Shown: positions 38,401-52,000, counted from the stretch's first letter. The stretch: 64,000 nucleotides of DNA from Neospora caninum Liverpool (GCF_000208865.1 NC_018396.1:3839101-3903100); one strand, 5' to 3'. Numbers and translations: made by a program. The notes: generated by a model not told the origin, from the sequence alone.

Positions 38401-39011
38401 GGAACTCGTGTCGAGCAGCTGCGGCAGTCGCAGACTCATTCCCTTTATGGCGCATCGGATTCGATGCATTACCCGTCGATTCCGTTTCTTGTGAAAGGCT
38501 CTGCAAGCGCCGACGTCGAAGCCTCCTAGGTTCAAGTGGAGCCTCTGCAGTACATTGACAGACAACAAAACCCTTGTTACTGCCGTGTCGTTTAAAGCAA
38601 AGCATTTTTCTTACCAAAAGAATATTCCCTAGTTGGAACGAGCACATCTTGCATGTCTCCCTTGAGGCGAAGTGCGGCCGCTAAGAGCGGGTCGTTGATC
38701 AGGGATGGTGTTGTGTGTGGATTTCCTTTCCGTGTTGCCGTCTGGGTGAAGGTTTTGTTCAGAACTGTTTCAAAGAATGGATTCTTCCTGTCTGCTCCCG
38801 GAGCCAACGGTACGCTTGTTTGAGCAGAAAGGACATTCGGTATTAAAAGAAGATCAGACAGCAGAAAGTCTAGCGCAGACACAGTCGGGGCGTGGTTCAA
38901 TTCCTCTTGAACCTGCGAATTGTTTTGTTGGTCACCGCAGGCACACTGCAACAAGAGAAAAAGCAGCGTCCACTGAAGGACACATGTTGGAGTAAAACGT
39001 AAAAGATTCAT
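32426..39011 (-). CDS. Predicted secreted protein with 269-residue tandem repeats
   Basis: There are two exons, 39011-38615 and 38544-32426, joined in phase 1 (donor TTTTG|GTAAGA, acceptor TACTGCAG), giving 2,171 residues. Residues 1-26 (MNLLRFTPTCVLQWTLLFLL then QCACG) form a typical signal peptide. About 185 further residues with an Arg-rich patch lead into a repeat array: seven copies of the segment starting GAEEEYASRAAEFVDQFLGP and six full 269-residue periods, nearly identical. Each unit has an acidic helical part, a Ser-rich linker (QGAESTSWESIDSPVASD) and a strongly amphipathic Leu/Lys/Pro part (KALLLKPELLLKPDALFR). The last 170 residues are a decayed copy, with APEEYVRIAAAFVDRFLAPA still recognisable. 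There is no transmembrane anchor and few Cys. I do not recognise the family. Secretion is inferred from the signal peptide; the final destination is unknown. Confidence 0.85.
32924..38301 (-). repeat. 807-bp coding tandem repeat array, about 6.7 copies
   Basis: The period is exactly 807 bases. The same string recurs at 33238, 34045, 34852, 35659, 36466, 37273 and 38080. Copies differ by only a few substitutions, and 807 is a multiple of three, so gain or loss of a unit keeps the frame. Copies this similar are prone to collapse or expansion in assemblies. Confidence 0.97.
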
Positions 39012-39177
39012 TGTTATTAAAATACGGTTGCCTGCGATCAAAACTGCCGCTACAAAAAATAACACAAAATGCAAATTTAACATGAATGACAGTGGCTGAG
39101 CCGCATGGGCTGGCAGCGGACACGTTCTTCCGGGTCTACCTGCGCACGTTCGAGCGTGCACGATCCTGGCGCATCAT

Positions 39178-39267
39178 CCAATCAACTTCATTGCCGTCAC
39201 AAGACCCAGGATCGCTATTGGCTGCCTGTTATTGGCCCTTTTTTCGGTAGCTGCAACAGGCTCCAAT
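39178..39267. promoter_or_regulatory. Cluster of four CCAAT boxes upstream of the repeat-protein gene
   Basis: CCAAT occurs on the plus strand at 39178-39182 and 39263-39267, and on the minus strand (ATTGG on plus) at 39217-39221 and 39231-39235. The cluster is 167-256 bases upstream of the ATG at 39011. CCAAT boxes are bound by NF-Y in many eukaryotes; use in this parasite is inferred only. Confidence 0.3.
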
Positions 39268-41191
39268 AGCTGTGCACCCTTGACAGGGAGTTGTGTTTCC
39301 CAAATGACCGGAGAGTAGGCGGTCTGTTCATGGATCAGGAGGGCTAGTTGGCGCGTAAGTCCCTCGCACACTGCCTGTATAAGAGGGAGCTCGCAACTGT
39401 ACCGCGCACGATACCACAAAAGAGAGACCTGAAGACCAAACGCGGTACTCAACCGTGGCCTGGCTGAGGGGAGCCTGTCAAATGTAGAACCTGTAGGACG
39501 AAAAACTCAGGGTCGTGTGGGGTTCATTGTCTCGTGTTTGCTCCTGCTGTAGAGACCATCGGTCCGGACACAGGGAAAATGAAGGTACGGTGAGTACTCA
39601 TTTTTATTCCTCTTAAACCCCTGGTTGAACACTGGGGATTCTGTAGGCACAACGGGATGATTAAATGTATGTCAAGAGCGCCTTCGAAAACATGTGTGTG
39701 TTTCTGCTATAGAGCTACACGGCAAGTCTCCTCTGCCAACGACAGCAGTAAATACAAAATTTCCGCCCTCCGACTAGTGACCGGGGCCGCCCACCAGGAG
39801 ACCGATAACGGGATGGGTGTCTGCAATTGTGCAAGCACTTTGCCTTCCATGACCTCTCGCAAGAAACGTTGTTACAGGATGCCCTAAGAGACGCCCTGGA
39901 ATGTGCCAATGCTTTTTGTGTTAGACGTGTTAAGCAGCACCAAGACGAGTGATCCAGTTGACCCCGTCCCCCCAACCGTCGATATCTGAACTGTTCGTCC
40001 TCAAGATTTTACCTGCCAGGAACAGCGCGCGTAAGATCGTGGACCGTGGCTAGTATCGATCACTTCCCAGGTGTTTCTTCAACACTGTTGACGGGATCAG
40101 CTAGTTACTCCGTTTCCGGTGATATAGGAACTGCAGTCTTCTGGATGCAGGAACTGCAGCCATGAGGGGGTAGAACGCTATTCTGGTGAGCCGCGTCTGT
40201 CTATTGATCCCCACTGTTACCCTGTGGAGGTGGCCGCTACTGCTGATGCGCCTCAACGCAGGACGATGCAGACATTGCTTCACTTGTACCAATTTCCTCT
40301 GCTGTAAAGTAGAAGCCACGTAAGTGAAAGTGCTTCTGCTGTGACTTGGATAGTCGGCGATGCTAATTTCTGTGTGTCTACTGCTTCAGCTTGTAGATCA
40401 AGGACGAAATTCCTTCACCCTCGTCAGCGATTCCGTGAGTGTCGCCACGCATGAGGGTCTTCGTGCAGTCCTTTATCCTCCAACAGAACCGCAGCGTTTG
40501 CTGATTCTCTTCCACGGAAATGTTTGGCACGTACATCCATGCTGAAGCCTCAATATAGAGAATTCGACGGCTCGCGCACATCAGTGCAGTGATCTCACCA
40601 CCAATGCGTCCCAGTGGATAAGAGAGAAGATGTGCTCGAAGACAGGCCCCTTTCCTCGCGGGATTTGCCATTGTCCGTGTAGGTGGCTCCCGGGAGATGA
40701 GGCTCTTAACCGCCTAGGAGAAAGAGTATTTATAGAGACAACATGACTGGTGCGAAGGAAAACCTCTGTCATAGGTGAAACGGATTTTTTAATTGAATAA
40801 AAACGCCTATTCCTCAGTTGCCCATTCCATGCCACGATCAACGCTTGCGATAAATCCGCCCTCCATCTTGGGAGGTCTTTTTCCCATTAACTTGAGGAGG
40901 CGTGATTACAAAGAAATGTAGTGCCGTCAATGCGTCACACATGGTTGACCAGCGGCTTGGTCTTGCGTTCCGCTCAGGCCTGTTTTCTACATTTCCATAT
41001 ATTAGTCAATTGCTATCATGTTACTTCTTATTTGATAGGATTGAGGTGTAACCTAAAGTATCCGGTACAATGCCAACCGGTGCCCAGCAAGCATGATCCC
41101 CACGGTTCTGGAGGGTTTTGGATATCGTCCAAGCAGTTTATCACAGAGGCGAGCGCAGTCGATAGGGCTACCCACAAATGTAGCGAGATTT
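39268..41191. other. Intergenic, no supported gene
   Basis: This is the 5' flank of the repeat-protein gene and the 3' flank of the kinesin gene. The open frames are short, lack domains and lack convincing splice signals. Confidence 0.5.
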
Positions 41192-44100
41192 CTACCCCAC
41201 CTGTTGAAAGTTCTCTTTCAAAAACGACTCCCTCCTCACGGGGGACATTTGCTTTTTCGCTGCTGCAAGGGTGCGGAACCATTCCTCAAATGAAGCTTGC
41301 AGGCGTCGTTTGTTGAACTCAATTACATGCAGCAGTTGCTGTATTTGGCCCTTGACGTTCATCATTTCTTCTGTGCACCGAGTATACTCTGTTCGGTGTT
41401 TAGCAATTCGCTCTTGTATAGATTCTTCTTCCTGTGCACCATGGCAGTGCCAAGACAGCAAGCAGCAGCGGTGTTTCATATGTAGAGAGGGAACACGGTC
41501 GCAGCCACATTACCGCACCGGTTGAAGCGTCAGACTCCGAATTGCATTTGCTGACGTACACTTAACGTTAGTGAACCACACGAAAACAACCGATACCTAA
41601 TCGGTTCTTTGTTCAAGAATGGTCCATGTTGCCAATACGTTACGCGTTTTCTCTTCGTGTTGTCTCTTGGGTGCTATCTGCAACCGACTTGGAAGCGGCG
41701 TCTGCATCGACATGGATAGAATCGAGGTGACGTGATGCATCTTTGTGAGAATTTGATAGGAGCTGCCTCACCTGTTCTGTGGCCGAGTTCCCTGAGCCGT
41801 TCATTTGGGCCACGCGCAGATGGCGTAACTTGTCCCTCTCCTCGATAACACGGCCCCGTGCTTCGTTGGCCTGTTTGGCAAGACATTTCGCCCTGCCGTA
41901 TAGCTCTTGCAGGTGGACCCTGTTATCGGCGTTAATACTGGTTCTCCTGACGTTCCGCCTGAAATCTTCGAAACTTCGACCCCTATCCAGCAAGAGTGCG
42001 GTAGCTTTGTCATCGGTCAAGGAAAGTACACCTGCTCAGGGAGCCGGGCATAGCGCCAGCCATGTCATTGCATGGTATAATCAGTCCACTGAAGTGCAAT
42101 CCACGGTAAGTAGACATTGGCTCGTGCGTCTTGGCTTTGCCCCGTGGTGACGCGATGTATCACTTGTGGTATTTTGGCCTTGGTACGGGGAGGATGCAGC
42201 ATCACCTGTAGCTCTTCTGAGTCGTCGAAGCAAGCCTCCGACACGACCGCTCAGATGCCTTGAGGCTCAAGAAAGAGACTAATTTGTGCGTGGAGGAACA
42301 AGTGAGATGCTGTCACAGTGTAAGGGTTCCAGTCTTCCACCGTTCAGCCGGCGGCATGTTTCTCTTTATTTCTACGGGAACTTATTCGGAAGCGGTATTC
42401 GTCTTTGACCGGAGTACAGTGACCCGGAAATGTACAGTGACGGGTTGCCCACCGTGGTGCGAATCGACAGGGGATTCTTTTTGCCTTGACTTCGCGTCGT
42501 CACAAGGAGGCAGCGTATCTTTCAGTGCATTACCCTTGAAATTCAATACCTCCCAACTGCCTGATACGTATGGCAACCACAAAGGAGTTGACAAGGGGAA
42601 TTAGTGTATTTCGGGTACACACGTGCTTGGAAATGCAAGTTCCGGCCTACGTAGCGGCCGTTCAGTTTCATTTCCTTGTGGTAGGATAAGACGATACCTC
42701 AGTGGCCTGGAAATCATTGGCGTATGCCAAATACTGCCCGGCAAACTGGTGTCGCCTCCGCCTTGAGGGAGAAGCGATTACCGAAAGATTGGCTATCTAA
42801 GACTCCACGCGCCCCAGTCGGAATGCTGTGTCACATGCCGAAGACATACGACAGTAATACTTCTCCCGTGTCTTGGTGGAACAAGGGTTCAGAAGTATCG
42901 CTCGTTCGAAATAACCAACAATGTGCTCCTAAGACAAGCACATCCACTCACTGCAGTCTAGCGACAGTTCCGCAGCCAGCTGCGAATTTGCACCAGCAGT
43001 AGCCCTTGCCTTCCCTGGGCGGATTCCGTTCCGATTCAGCATATCAATTAGAATTGCGATTTCGGCGTCTCTCTGTTGTACATGCAGCCTGAGCTTGGCG
43101 ACATCACTTCGCAGTTGCAAGTTCCACTTAGCTTCCTCCGACGTGGGTTCCAGAGAGGACATGCCCTCCGCATGGCTCGCCTGTCCTGCAAGCAGGCAAG
43201 GGGCCGAAGTCAATGCCGAGAAGTCGTTCGCGTACTGTACGAATTTAGAGCGCTGAAGCTCCTCTCCAAGTGAATCAATACTGCAGGCAACCCCAAGCCA
43301 GCAGATACCGGCGCCGAGGGCCGTTGCCGGTACTGGATACTTGCGTTGCTGAATTAGTCGGTACTAGGAAACGGCGTCTGGGCGTAACGAAACAGGAAGC
43401 ACCACGTGTCTCCAGTTGGTAGTGCCGCATGTTGGATGAATGCTTTTAAGCATGTCCTGTTGGTCCGGAGTATCGCTCTTGAGAGGTGTGTTTCTTCGAT
43501 TGGAAGCCATTTATAAGCTGACAACATGTGGGGGACAGCGTTGTGAAACGGGTGATAACGTGTAACTCCTCTGACAGCCCTCACTTTGTGTTCTTTGTCC
43601 AATCCCGTCTGCGTCACAGCCGCCTGCTTGAGCGGTGGACGCGATTTCCTGCAACTCCTTCTTCAGCTGGACACAGCGGTCGCGGAATATTTTGAAAGCG
43701 AGGCGAATCTTGCACACGTCTGGACCAAGCAAGGGCTGCGCCTCTGGGTCTTCGTCATAGGCTGCAAATGCACACGCGAAGAAACCGCTTTTTGCTGATG
43801 GTGCCGGCCTCTGAGGATTTGATAGTGCTCAATTTGCCGTGCAAAAGATGTGGATTGACAGCGCGCACGTCTTAGAACGCGCATGAAAACGGTCAAACAG
43901 TTCTGTTTCTCGCGGGTAAGTTACAACAAATGACAGCGCTGTTACGCTCTTCGACCGAAAAAATGGCGTGGTGCATCCGTGAGCGATTCCCTGAAGACAG
44001 AAAGGCGGCATAGAATCCGTTCGGCACTTCGCTAGTGTTTCAACTCGGGGACGGGCTTCTGCGGGAACGGGCGATGAGAGGCAAAGCAGTGAAACGCCCC

Positions 44101-47100
44101 GCGGTTGGTTAAATGAATGGCAATTCTGTCGACCCAACAAGTTCTCTGGCGAAGAGAGCAGGGGGTATTATCGGCACCAACGCCGGTTTCCACGATATAT
44201 TTTGTTTTTATATCTGTCTCATACCGTCGATATAGGCATCGACATACTCTTCGCATCTCCGCCTGTCTTCCTCGCTGAGGTCTCTCTCACAGTTGAGTGT
44301 ACTTCCGACTTGAGAGTTTAGAATCCGAAGGTGAGCCCGTAACTCTTCGTTCTCCCTCTTCAGTTGCTTCATAAGCAGGCTCGGATCGATTTCTTCATTG
44401 ACACTAGCCTGGTTCTCTATCTGCAGGTGGCAACAGGTGAAACAGAATGACACAGGTACCCAAATGGGGGTCAGCGGTACTCGGGCTCGTGTAGATGCAT
44501 TTTTACCAGGATATGTGCCGTCTGAGGGGACCCCTGGGCGGCAGACGTGACTTTCAACACTCGATCGGCTTCCTGGGTATGTACGTCTTTCGGTGGCTGA
44601 TGCACCAGTTGCCTCGGGATGAGAACGCTTTGGGTCCGCAGTAAGCAGTTTCCAACACAACCACGTTTTCTTTGAGCATCTCTAGCTGAATGGCAGTGCC
44701 GTCTTACCGGCTGATTTCATGATATGCATATCACGCAATCGAGATTAACACACTGTGCCACAAACGGAAGACGAAATGCAGTGAACGAGATTCCTGCGCG
44801 AACGTCACTGCCATTCACACAGTTATATACGGTAGTCCCATCTTTTGGTTGGTGCTGAGTAGTATACCGCTGCCCGTCCAGATCATGCACGCACGCTCCG
44901 GAGGGCCAATGAGACACCTGAACTACAGGGCAACGTCCTAGTTTGTGCTTTTCCCTCTTACTCGAGCAACGGCTTGTGCGAACCTACAGGTCGACACCGT
45001 CTCTGGTATTGAGTCTCGCTCGGGGGTTACCGTTGCCACCATGACCGTCTGACAGTTTCCGCCCAGGGAATCTCTAAGAACAGATGTCATCATTGAATTT
45101 CTGTATGGCACGTGCACGCGGCGACCTTGTGCCCTCTCGTGGAGAGCCACGATGACCTATAGAAGAAATGGACAAGCAACTACAACCAGCACATTACTGC
45201 ACGCGCTTGGCTACTTCCGATCGCGTATGCTGGAGGACGATTAATCCTGCTGCACAGCGAGACGTCGAACTAGTGAAACACTTGAAGCCAGTCCGACGTT
45301 AGTCATGTGGCTTACCACTTCTGTCAATCACCGTTTGTCTTTAAAAACCCACTTTGAGCTGTAGCGGTGACAGATTCTACGGTTGACCTACTGCTGGCTT
45401 TCACGAATGCCTTAATAGAAGCCGTTGAACCATCTAGGTCCTTCCACGATTTCCATTCTCTGTTAATCGTCGATGGTTGGAATAAGTAATTGCCAAGCGA
45501 TGCCAGAACCTTGTGTATCCTCCGGCAGCTGACTATTTTCGGTAACGCTCGCGCCTCCTTTCAGCTACCTGTTCGAGATAGTGGAGCGCCAGGTTGATGC
45601 TGCAGGCCTCTCTGAAAACTGTGTCGCCGGGATTGACGCCACTTTGTTTGACGCGTTCAGACCCTGCCAAGTCCACTAGGTGCAGCTTTGACCTCCGTAT
45701 GACAGAGGAACCTGGCAGATCGAGAGCAATCGAATTTTGCATATTTACAGGCTCGGCATGAGTCGCATTCGACTTTGTTTCATTTGGCAAAGAACATTTG
45801 TTGGTTGGTTAGCAGTACCAAAAAGAGGTCACACTATATGGTAAGCAACCGAGTTGTTGCACCTGCAATTCAAGCCAAAAAGGAGGCCCTGCTATTAATA
45901 CGAACAAATATAGTCGAGATCGGTTCTGTGTTTCTCCCATATCCAAAGATTTATAACACAACCTGATGCGGGAACTTTGAACTGATCCGATGAAGTATAT
46001 ACGACTCTTTGAATGTTTCCAAGAATACACTATTTTAATTTCGACACTGGCACTAACAGAAGAGATCGCCTGATGTCCGTGCATTTACCAGGCTCTCGGG
46101 CTTCGATCCAGATGATAAAGATGCAGTGCGACCGCGTGGACGAATCATTTAGAGGCGTCTCGGCTACAATCCTGTTAGTGTCGCCAAGAAAAAGCAAATG
46201 GAGAGCTTCTTCCTCAGTAGGGGCAGGGTTGACAGATAAACCGCGCAGAATGAGATTGCCTTCTTCATCGTCGCTCGCAACAACCTGAAAAATAATGCCG
46301 TAGTCAACAGCATCCATCCGAAACAATGGCAGTCTGTCCCTTCTGTGGCGGGCATATTTCGTTTTGACTATAAAAGGGGGCCCGACCAGCAGACTCCACA
46401 TTGTGCCGCGGCCGCAGGAAGCTCATGTGGAGAGCCGTCGTTCCAGTCTGCCTGTTTCTACTTGTCGGGAGTACTTCACTTGAACACACGGTTGCATCCC
46501 CAGAAACGAATGACGTGAATGTGATCCCACGTCAACCGAAGGGCGCTTGCCTTCTGCAAGTCGTCGATGCGACGGGCATCGACCTGGGCTTTTGTGAGGA
46601 GGTCGTAGCCCTTGTCTTGATATACTTCCAAGTAAGAAATGGCCACACGATATTGCACCAATCCATCCCGCTTCATCCGAGAAAAAATGAAAGACAACGC
46701 ACGAGGAATTATTCCGCGGTCGTTGTAGCTCTCCGCCCCGCCAGTTATCGTAAACGTTTTTCCAGTGCCCGTTTGGCCGTACGCGAATACAGTACCGTTA
46801 ATTCCTGATCCGACACACCGTATACGATCACACATCACTCTGTAGTAACTGTTCAGAATACTCTCGGTCGTACCCTGGTCTTCATGGCCATTTCTGTTAC
46901 CGCTGATTCCCGTGGCATTTTCTCATCGAATCCCACACACACACGCAATCAAAAATACAGTTGCACCTGCAAATTTTCTTGGAGAAAATGCCACGCCCAT
47001 AACCATCTCCTCCTGCAAATATGTCGCGCCCAAGGAGCATATATCCCGTTGTTTCGTCTGAAACAACTACGGGCCAGCGATATCCTTTCGGCAATGCAAG

Positions 47101-47639
47101 CGGAGAGGCAAACCTGACATCAACTGTGGATGCGACTCAGCACCAGCGCACAACTAATTGTACTTGCGTTAATATATATGCATGTTGCGTATGCATTTTC
47201 GTCATATATAGGCAGCTGTAGTGTATTGCAGGTCAAGGCAATGATATTACGCGGTGCTGCCCTGTAACAGGTGGCTGCTGTCAGTACCATTCATAAGGCC
47301 TTCAAGGACAGGGACTGCGACCGTCTGGAAAACGGTTTCCTGGGGCGTTTCCATGGTGAAAATGCCATCGAAGTAGAACGTGTGCTCATGCTTAGTATTG
47401 TCTACGACTCCTTGTGTAGTCTCGTTATCTTTACGGGGGAGACGAGCGACGAGAATGTTGCCGTGGTCCCCTCGAAACTCCAGTAGCTCTGTCACATCAA
47501 TTGTTGGTCGCATCCTTAAGTAAACTTGGACATTTGTTTTTCTTTCAATCCGCAGCGTCGTTTCGCCGGGTTTTGTGTGGTTTGTTCGGCAGTCGCTGCG
47601 CGGCGTGGTGGCCTCTGGTGGGACAAAGCTAATCGACAT
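41192..47639 (-). CDS. KIF6: Kinesin-9 family motor, KIF6 type, ten exons
   Basis: Exons are 47639-47288, 46804-46551, 46284-46089, 45711-45569, 45156-44962, 44420-44225, 43719-43585, 43185-42952, 42031-41772 and 41431-41192: 2,205 bases, 734 residues, all phases consistent. Human KIF6 is 814. The motor has NVQVYLRMRP, the P-loop AYGQTGTGKTFTITGG, switch I NDSSTRSHCIF, switch II LVDLAGSERV and the subfamily-specific YRNSMMTSVLRDSLGGN. The neck NQASVNEEIDPSLLMKQL and stalk QQRDAEIAILIDMLNRN match KIF6/KIF9 order, and the tail is coiled coil to EEWFRTLAAAK. Kinesin-9 motors act in motile axonemes. The ATG at 47639 was chosen as the first in-frame ATG upstream of the motor. The intron at 46550-46285 has a GC donor. 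The stop directly follows a possible donor (CAG|GTGGGG), so a further 3' exon is possible. Confidence 0.92.
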
Positions 47640-49055
47640 CGTTTCTGGCGATTGCGAAACCAGCTTGACAGCTGGCCTTCCTGTCTGTTTCTGAAGCAAG
47701 GCAAACCAGTTGTCCTGGTTTTTCTAAAACGAGCAATACGATCAAACTGAAAGGGCGCCGTGGGACCAAATTTACTGGGTGCAGGGCACCCTATCGCAAG
47801 TGTGAAGCAGCAAAACTATCGAAGGAGCATACCGTCGTCCGCAGCGACGGCCATAGTACCCGAAATCTGGTAAGCGTAACCACACAAACGAACGTGTGTG
47901 GTTCTTACTTATTGAAGGAGAAACAGTGCCCGCTTTTGTCACACACAAAGCGTTCACTCGACAGCGGGCAATATGTAAACAGCCGGTCCATCAGATCTGA
48001 TATTTCCACCAGATCTCATATCGATTACATGCAGGAATATTTGTCTCGATTCGTTCCTGGCAATCTCGCCCCGTAACACCTTGCCACTCAAGACCTGAAC
48101 ATGGCAAGATGGAGGCAGACACGGGCGCAAATTGTGCACTTGAGAAGTTTGCACGAGGCTTGTCGTGAATGCAACCTCCCACTCTGGAGCTACAAAGTGC
48201 AGCGCGTTCGCCAGTTTGTTGTTATCCCTTACACTTGTTTTTACCCGGACAATGGCGTGGGGCACTGGGACCCTGGGGGTTGTATCGCATGCTGTGAAGC
48301 ACGAAAACGGCAATAAGACGTGTACATGTGGCTTCATTTTGGCAGAAAATACCATCATCAACAGTGCATTTTTGCGTCTATTGATTTGTGAAACTTCTTA
48401 GAAAACAGCAGATAGGCATTCTCGAACCTACGGTATTCGGCACATATTTCAATTCGGAGCTGCTTCGCCCCAAGGAGCGGATTTTCGGCTGTGTTGCCTA
48501 CAGTTGCATGTACTGATGTTTTGCCTTGGAGTTAAGCAGCGGCAGCGCCTTCGTAATACATACAGATGCAGTACGTTTTCCAGTACAATTAGGGACACTG
48601 CCTTCCACTGAAGATACATAAGGTTCGCTGCGCGCATACCCACATCGATTGCATTCGTTCTTCTCAGAGAGATTTTCGAGGCCAGTGCAGCAAGCCCTCG
48701 TGTGCTGATAAAAAATATCGGTTTTCTCCAACTGTCCTACCAATTGGAAGTCGCTGGCCCGCTTCTGCGTTTCCGAACAACCGAGCAACATGTCTCGCCA
48801 GAAACGCTCCTCGAACACCGTCTCGGTAATGACGACTCAGCATTACCTGAAGCAGTTCACGGCCTCAAACGAAGGCTTGTGAAGAGTATTTTCCTATACC
48901 ATGTTCTGAGTGGAAGTCGTCATTTGGCCTGGGCACCAGATCGAAGCGGCATATTTTTGGCAGGGGGCGCTCAATTCTGTGACAGCTTGAAGACGTCTCG
49001 TGGTTACACTGAAGCGTCTGTGGATCGTTTGCTCAGTTGCCTGTCATATACAAGC
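47640..49055. promoter_or_regulatory. Bidirectional intergenic region between KIF6-type and TTC29-type genes
   Basis: The two genes start head to head, with about 1.4 kb between their start codons. No convincing open frame lies here apart from sequence upstream of the TTC29 start. The region probably holds both 5' UTRs and both promoters. No specific core element can be assigned from sequence alone. Confidence 0.5.
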
Positions 49056-52000
49056 ATGGATACTGAAGAGAAGAGGCAAGCGAGATCAGCGTCGGAGCCT
49101 GCTACAATCCTACCGGTGCCACACGTACCTGTTCCAACAGACGTCAAGGCAATGCGTGCCGTCAATCTACACCAGACGGAAAACAATGCTCATGCGTCTT
49201 CACAACGGACGGCAACACGCTACGATACGATCAACGGAACAGAGGGTTCAGAAGAACATGAACGCGAGGGGTTACAGAATGAGACCTCGAGCCTTCTCTG
49301 GGAGACTGGGATGTCCACAAACGCAGCAGGTTTGTTTCCAGCATAAGTCTGCGGTTACATGACGATGATGAGTGGCAAAGACGGCAACTGGGGGCCGTTA
49401 GAGAAAAACGGAAAGCGGCGGGCATAAGGTTTATACCCTCATCTGATTCAGAGCGCTAAGACACACGCTCGACTGGCCTGGCAGGCCGTTGTGATGCAAA
49501 GAGACAGCGAGTAATGGGGCAGCAGGAAACAAAGCGAATTGGGGTTCGGAAACAATCAGAGGTCGGGGCAGTACGTTCCCTAATTTTTCACTCGTCGTAA
49601 AGCTTGATGGGAAAACGAAGGACTCAACTTGCAATGAGTAGGCCTCTATGTTATTTCCTCTGTAACTATGTTTGCGCCAACAGAATGCCGGAGTAAGATT
49701 CAGGACGAGCAGAATGCCTGCATCAAACTGTTGGTTGAAGGTTGCGCTCAGTCCTTTGTGGATTTGTTCGAGCTGACAAATCGCTCCTGTTCTGCCGCGT
49801 CAGAATGTAGTGGAGACGGCTCCGTAGGGTCAAAATGTGTGGCATCAAGCTCTGGCATCGCCAGCGTTGGTGGCACTAATCCCTGTCCAGGTATGCAAAC
49901 GACCACCAGAGAGAACGACATAGTAGTGAGGCATGAAAATCCATATCTAGTGACGGGTTACTTTTGCATGGTAGTCTGAACTGCCCATTTTGTCGCATTT
50001 GATGGCCGCAATGTGACTCCGTGTTTTCAGCGTTTTTTTAAAATGTGTATGGAGTGTGGAGCGGATATTGAGCATATTCTGGCGCTAGGGGGGTACCTGA
50101 GTGAACTATTTTTGAGGTCTGGACTCAAATGCTTTGAGGGAAGCCTCTTTTGGTTAGCAGTGTCGTCTCGGTTTCTTTCGGGTGACGCTACTGTAGGAGA
50201 TGAACGTTTTCGAATCTGTGATGTCGAAACATTGTACCCTCATGCCAAGGAGACATGCAAGCATGAATGCAACAGCATCCCACTTCGAGCAGACATTGTT
50301 AGGGGTAAAGTCCCAGTATCAAGGAATTGTTGTAGCGCTACGTTGGTGGTTGACTTAATATCAAGTTGAAAAGAAGCGGTTATCCTTGAACCAGAAGGTG
50401 GCATAATTTGAACCGGCAATGGTACTCAACTGGAGTAAACAATGGAGCTAAATGTACCTTAATACATACAACCACAAACACATATGTTCACTCGCACACA
50501 GCTCAGTGCATGCGGTATGCATATGTGGCAGTGGAAGGGCGACATCTCTGAGATGGCTTCTGTAACCTTCCACCCTTTCCGCATACATGGTGGTATCGCC
50601 CGTGTCATGTAGGCGGCGAGGCGCCCACTCCATGGACAGAATCAGAACTCCAATATATGACTCAGGCAATGGTTGAGGCCGAACACCTAGTCTGGGACGG
50701 CAACCTGGATCAGGCACTGAAGATGTATCACGGGCTCTCTGCCTTCTTCCATTCCAAAGGAAATGTAACAATGGCCCAGGTCTTTCAGTTGAGATGTATT
50801 GACATAGCTCGTGAAACGGAGGCCAGCCTCGAGCTGGCGGCTGTCCTTCGAGAAATGGGTAGGGTCCGCACTACTCACGTTCCGCCTGATTTGCACCGCA
50901 GCGAGGCACACCCATATTCTGTGCCACACAACACGTGCGTCACCCAAGGAAGTGTGCATGTATTTCGGGTCCAGCTAGAGAGCGCAAGGATGCCTTGAAT
51001 GATTGACGTGTGCGCAGGGCGTTTGTTTAGCGGTTACCATGCATGCAGAATTGCGGCTTTCAAGGTTTGGTCAAAGGGTGCTAGGCAAATACTTGAGTAT
51101 CAAGTCATCTACCGTAGAAATAAATGTGTGGACAAACATCAGAAATGGAATAGCGATGGGACCAGCAGGAGCACAAGAAACTAAACCGCATCTCCTCGCT
51201 AGTGCTTCCTGCGGCTGAGTGCGGATGCGTTGGGGGATGCCCTAACCTCACGTCTTGACGTTTGCAAATTGCATCCCTCGTGTAACCATAGAAACGAATG
51301 GTATTCTCCGGGGTCCCCGTGCACACGGACTGGGGGGTCTGCCGCATTACATGGCACATGCACACCTGGCCACTCTGTGATGAGTCATGGCGTGGCCGAT
51401 AACACGTGCTTATGTCGTGTGGTTTTTTCCTGAGGTTTTTTCCGACAGGCGATGTTTACGGCAGCCAAAATCAGTGGAAGAAGGCGTGTGGTGCTTACGA
51501 GAGCTCTCTCAACATCTGCGAGGAACTTGGTTGTCAAACTAATCAACAAATGACAGCCGACTCTCTCGCTACAGTGTATGACAAGCTGGCTGGCGATAAA
51601 ATGGAAGTACAGAAATTCACAGTGTCGTAGTCCATTGTCCGTAGTGCGCCGCCGAGCGACAACGTAGAAGAGACTTTTCCACAAGACTGGCGGAGCCGTC
51701 TCCGTCATGATCGCGACAGTGGGGTGCTGTACGTGTGCAACAGGGCTGCTAGTTGCCAGGGCTGTGATTGTACCAGCAGAGATTCAAGCAGAACACGTAG
51801 GATTTACTGATCGCAATGCCTGCTAGGTCTTCGACACGTTCTGCATTCCAGCTGTTCATGAATCTCTGCGACTTTGAAACCTCAGGATGGTCAGTTTGAG
51901 GAAGCCCGGAGACTGTACGAGGAGGCTCTGCGTTGCGCAAAAATCAGTTCTAACAAAGAGGCTGAGTGGCGGGCCCTTCATTCACTGGGGCAGGTGCAGT

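Noticed and set aside
38890..38910. A GGTTCAATTCC-like tRNA B box
   Set aside because: It lies inside the first coding exon of the secreted repeat protein, and no acceptor stem, A box or anticodon arm can be built around it.
50013..50369. A 118-codon plus-strand open frame within the TTC29 gene
   Set aside because: It falls in the intron between exons 49684-49890 and 50613-50858. Including it breaks the phase and adds residues absent from the family.
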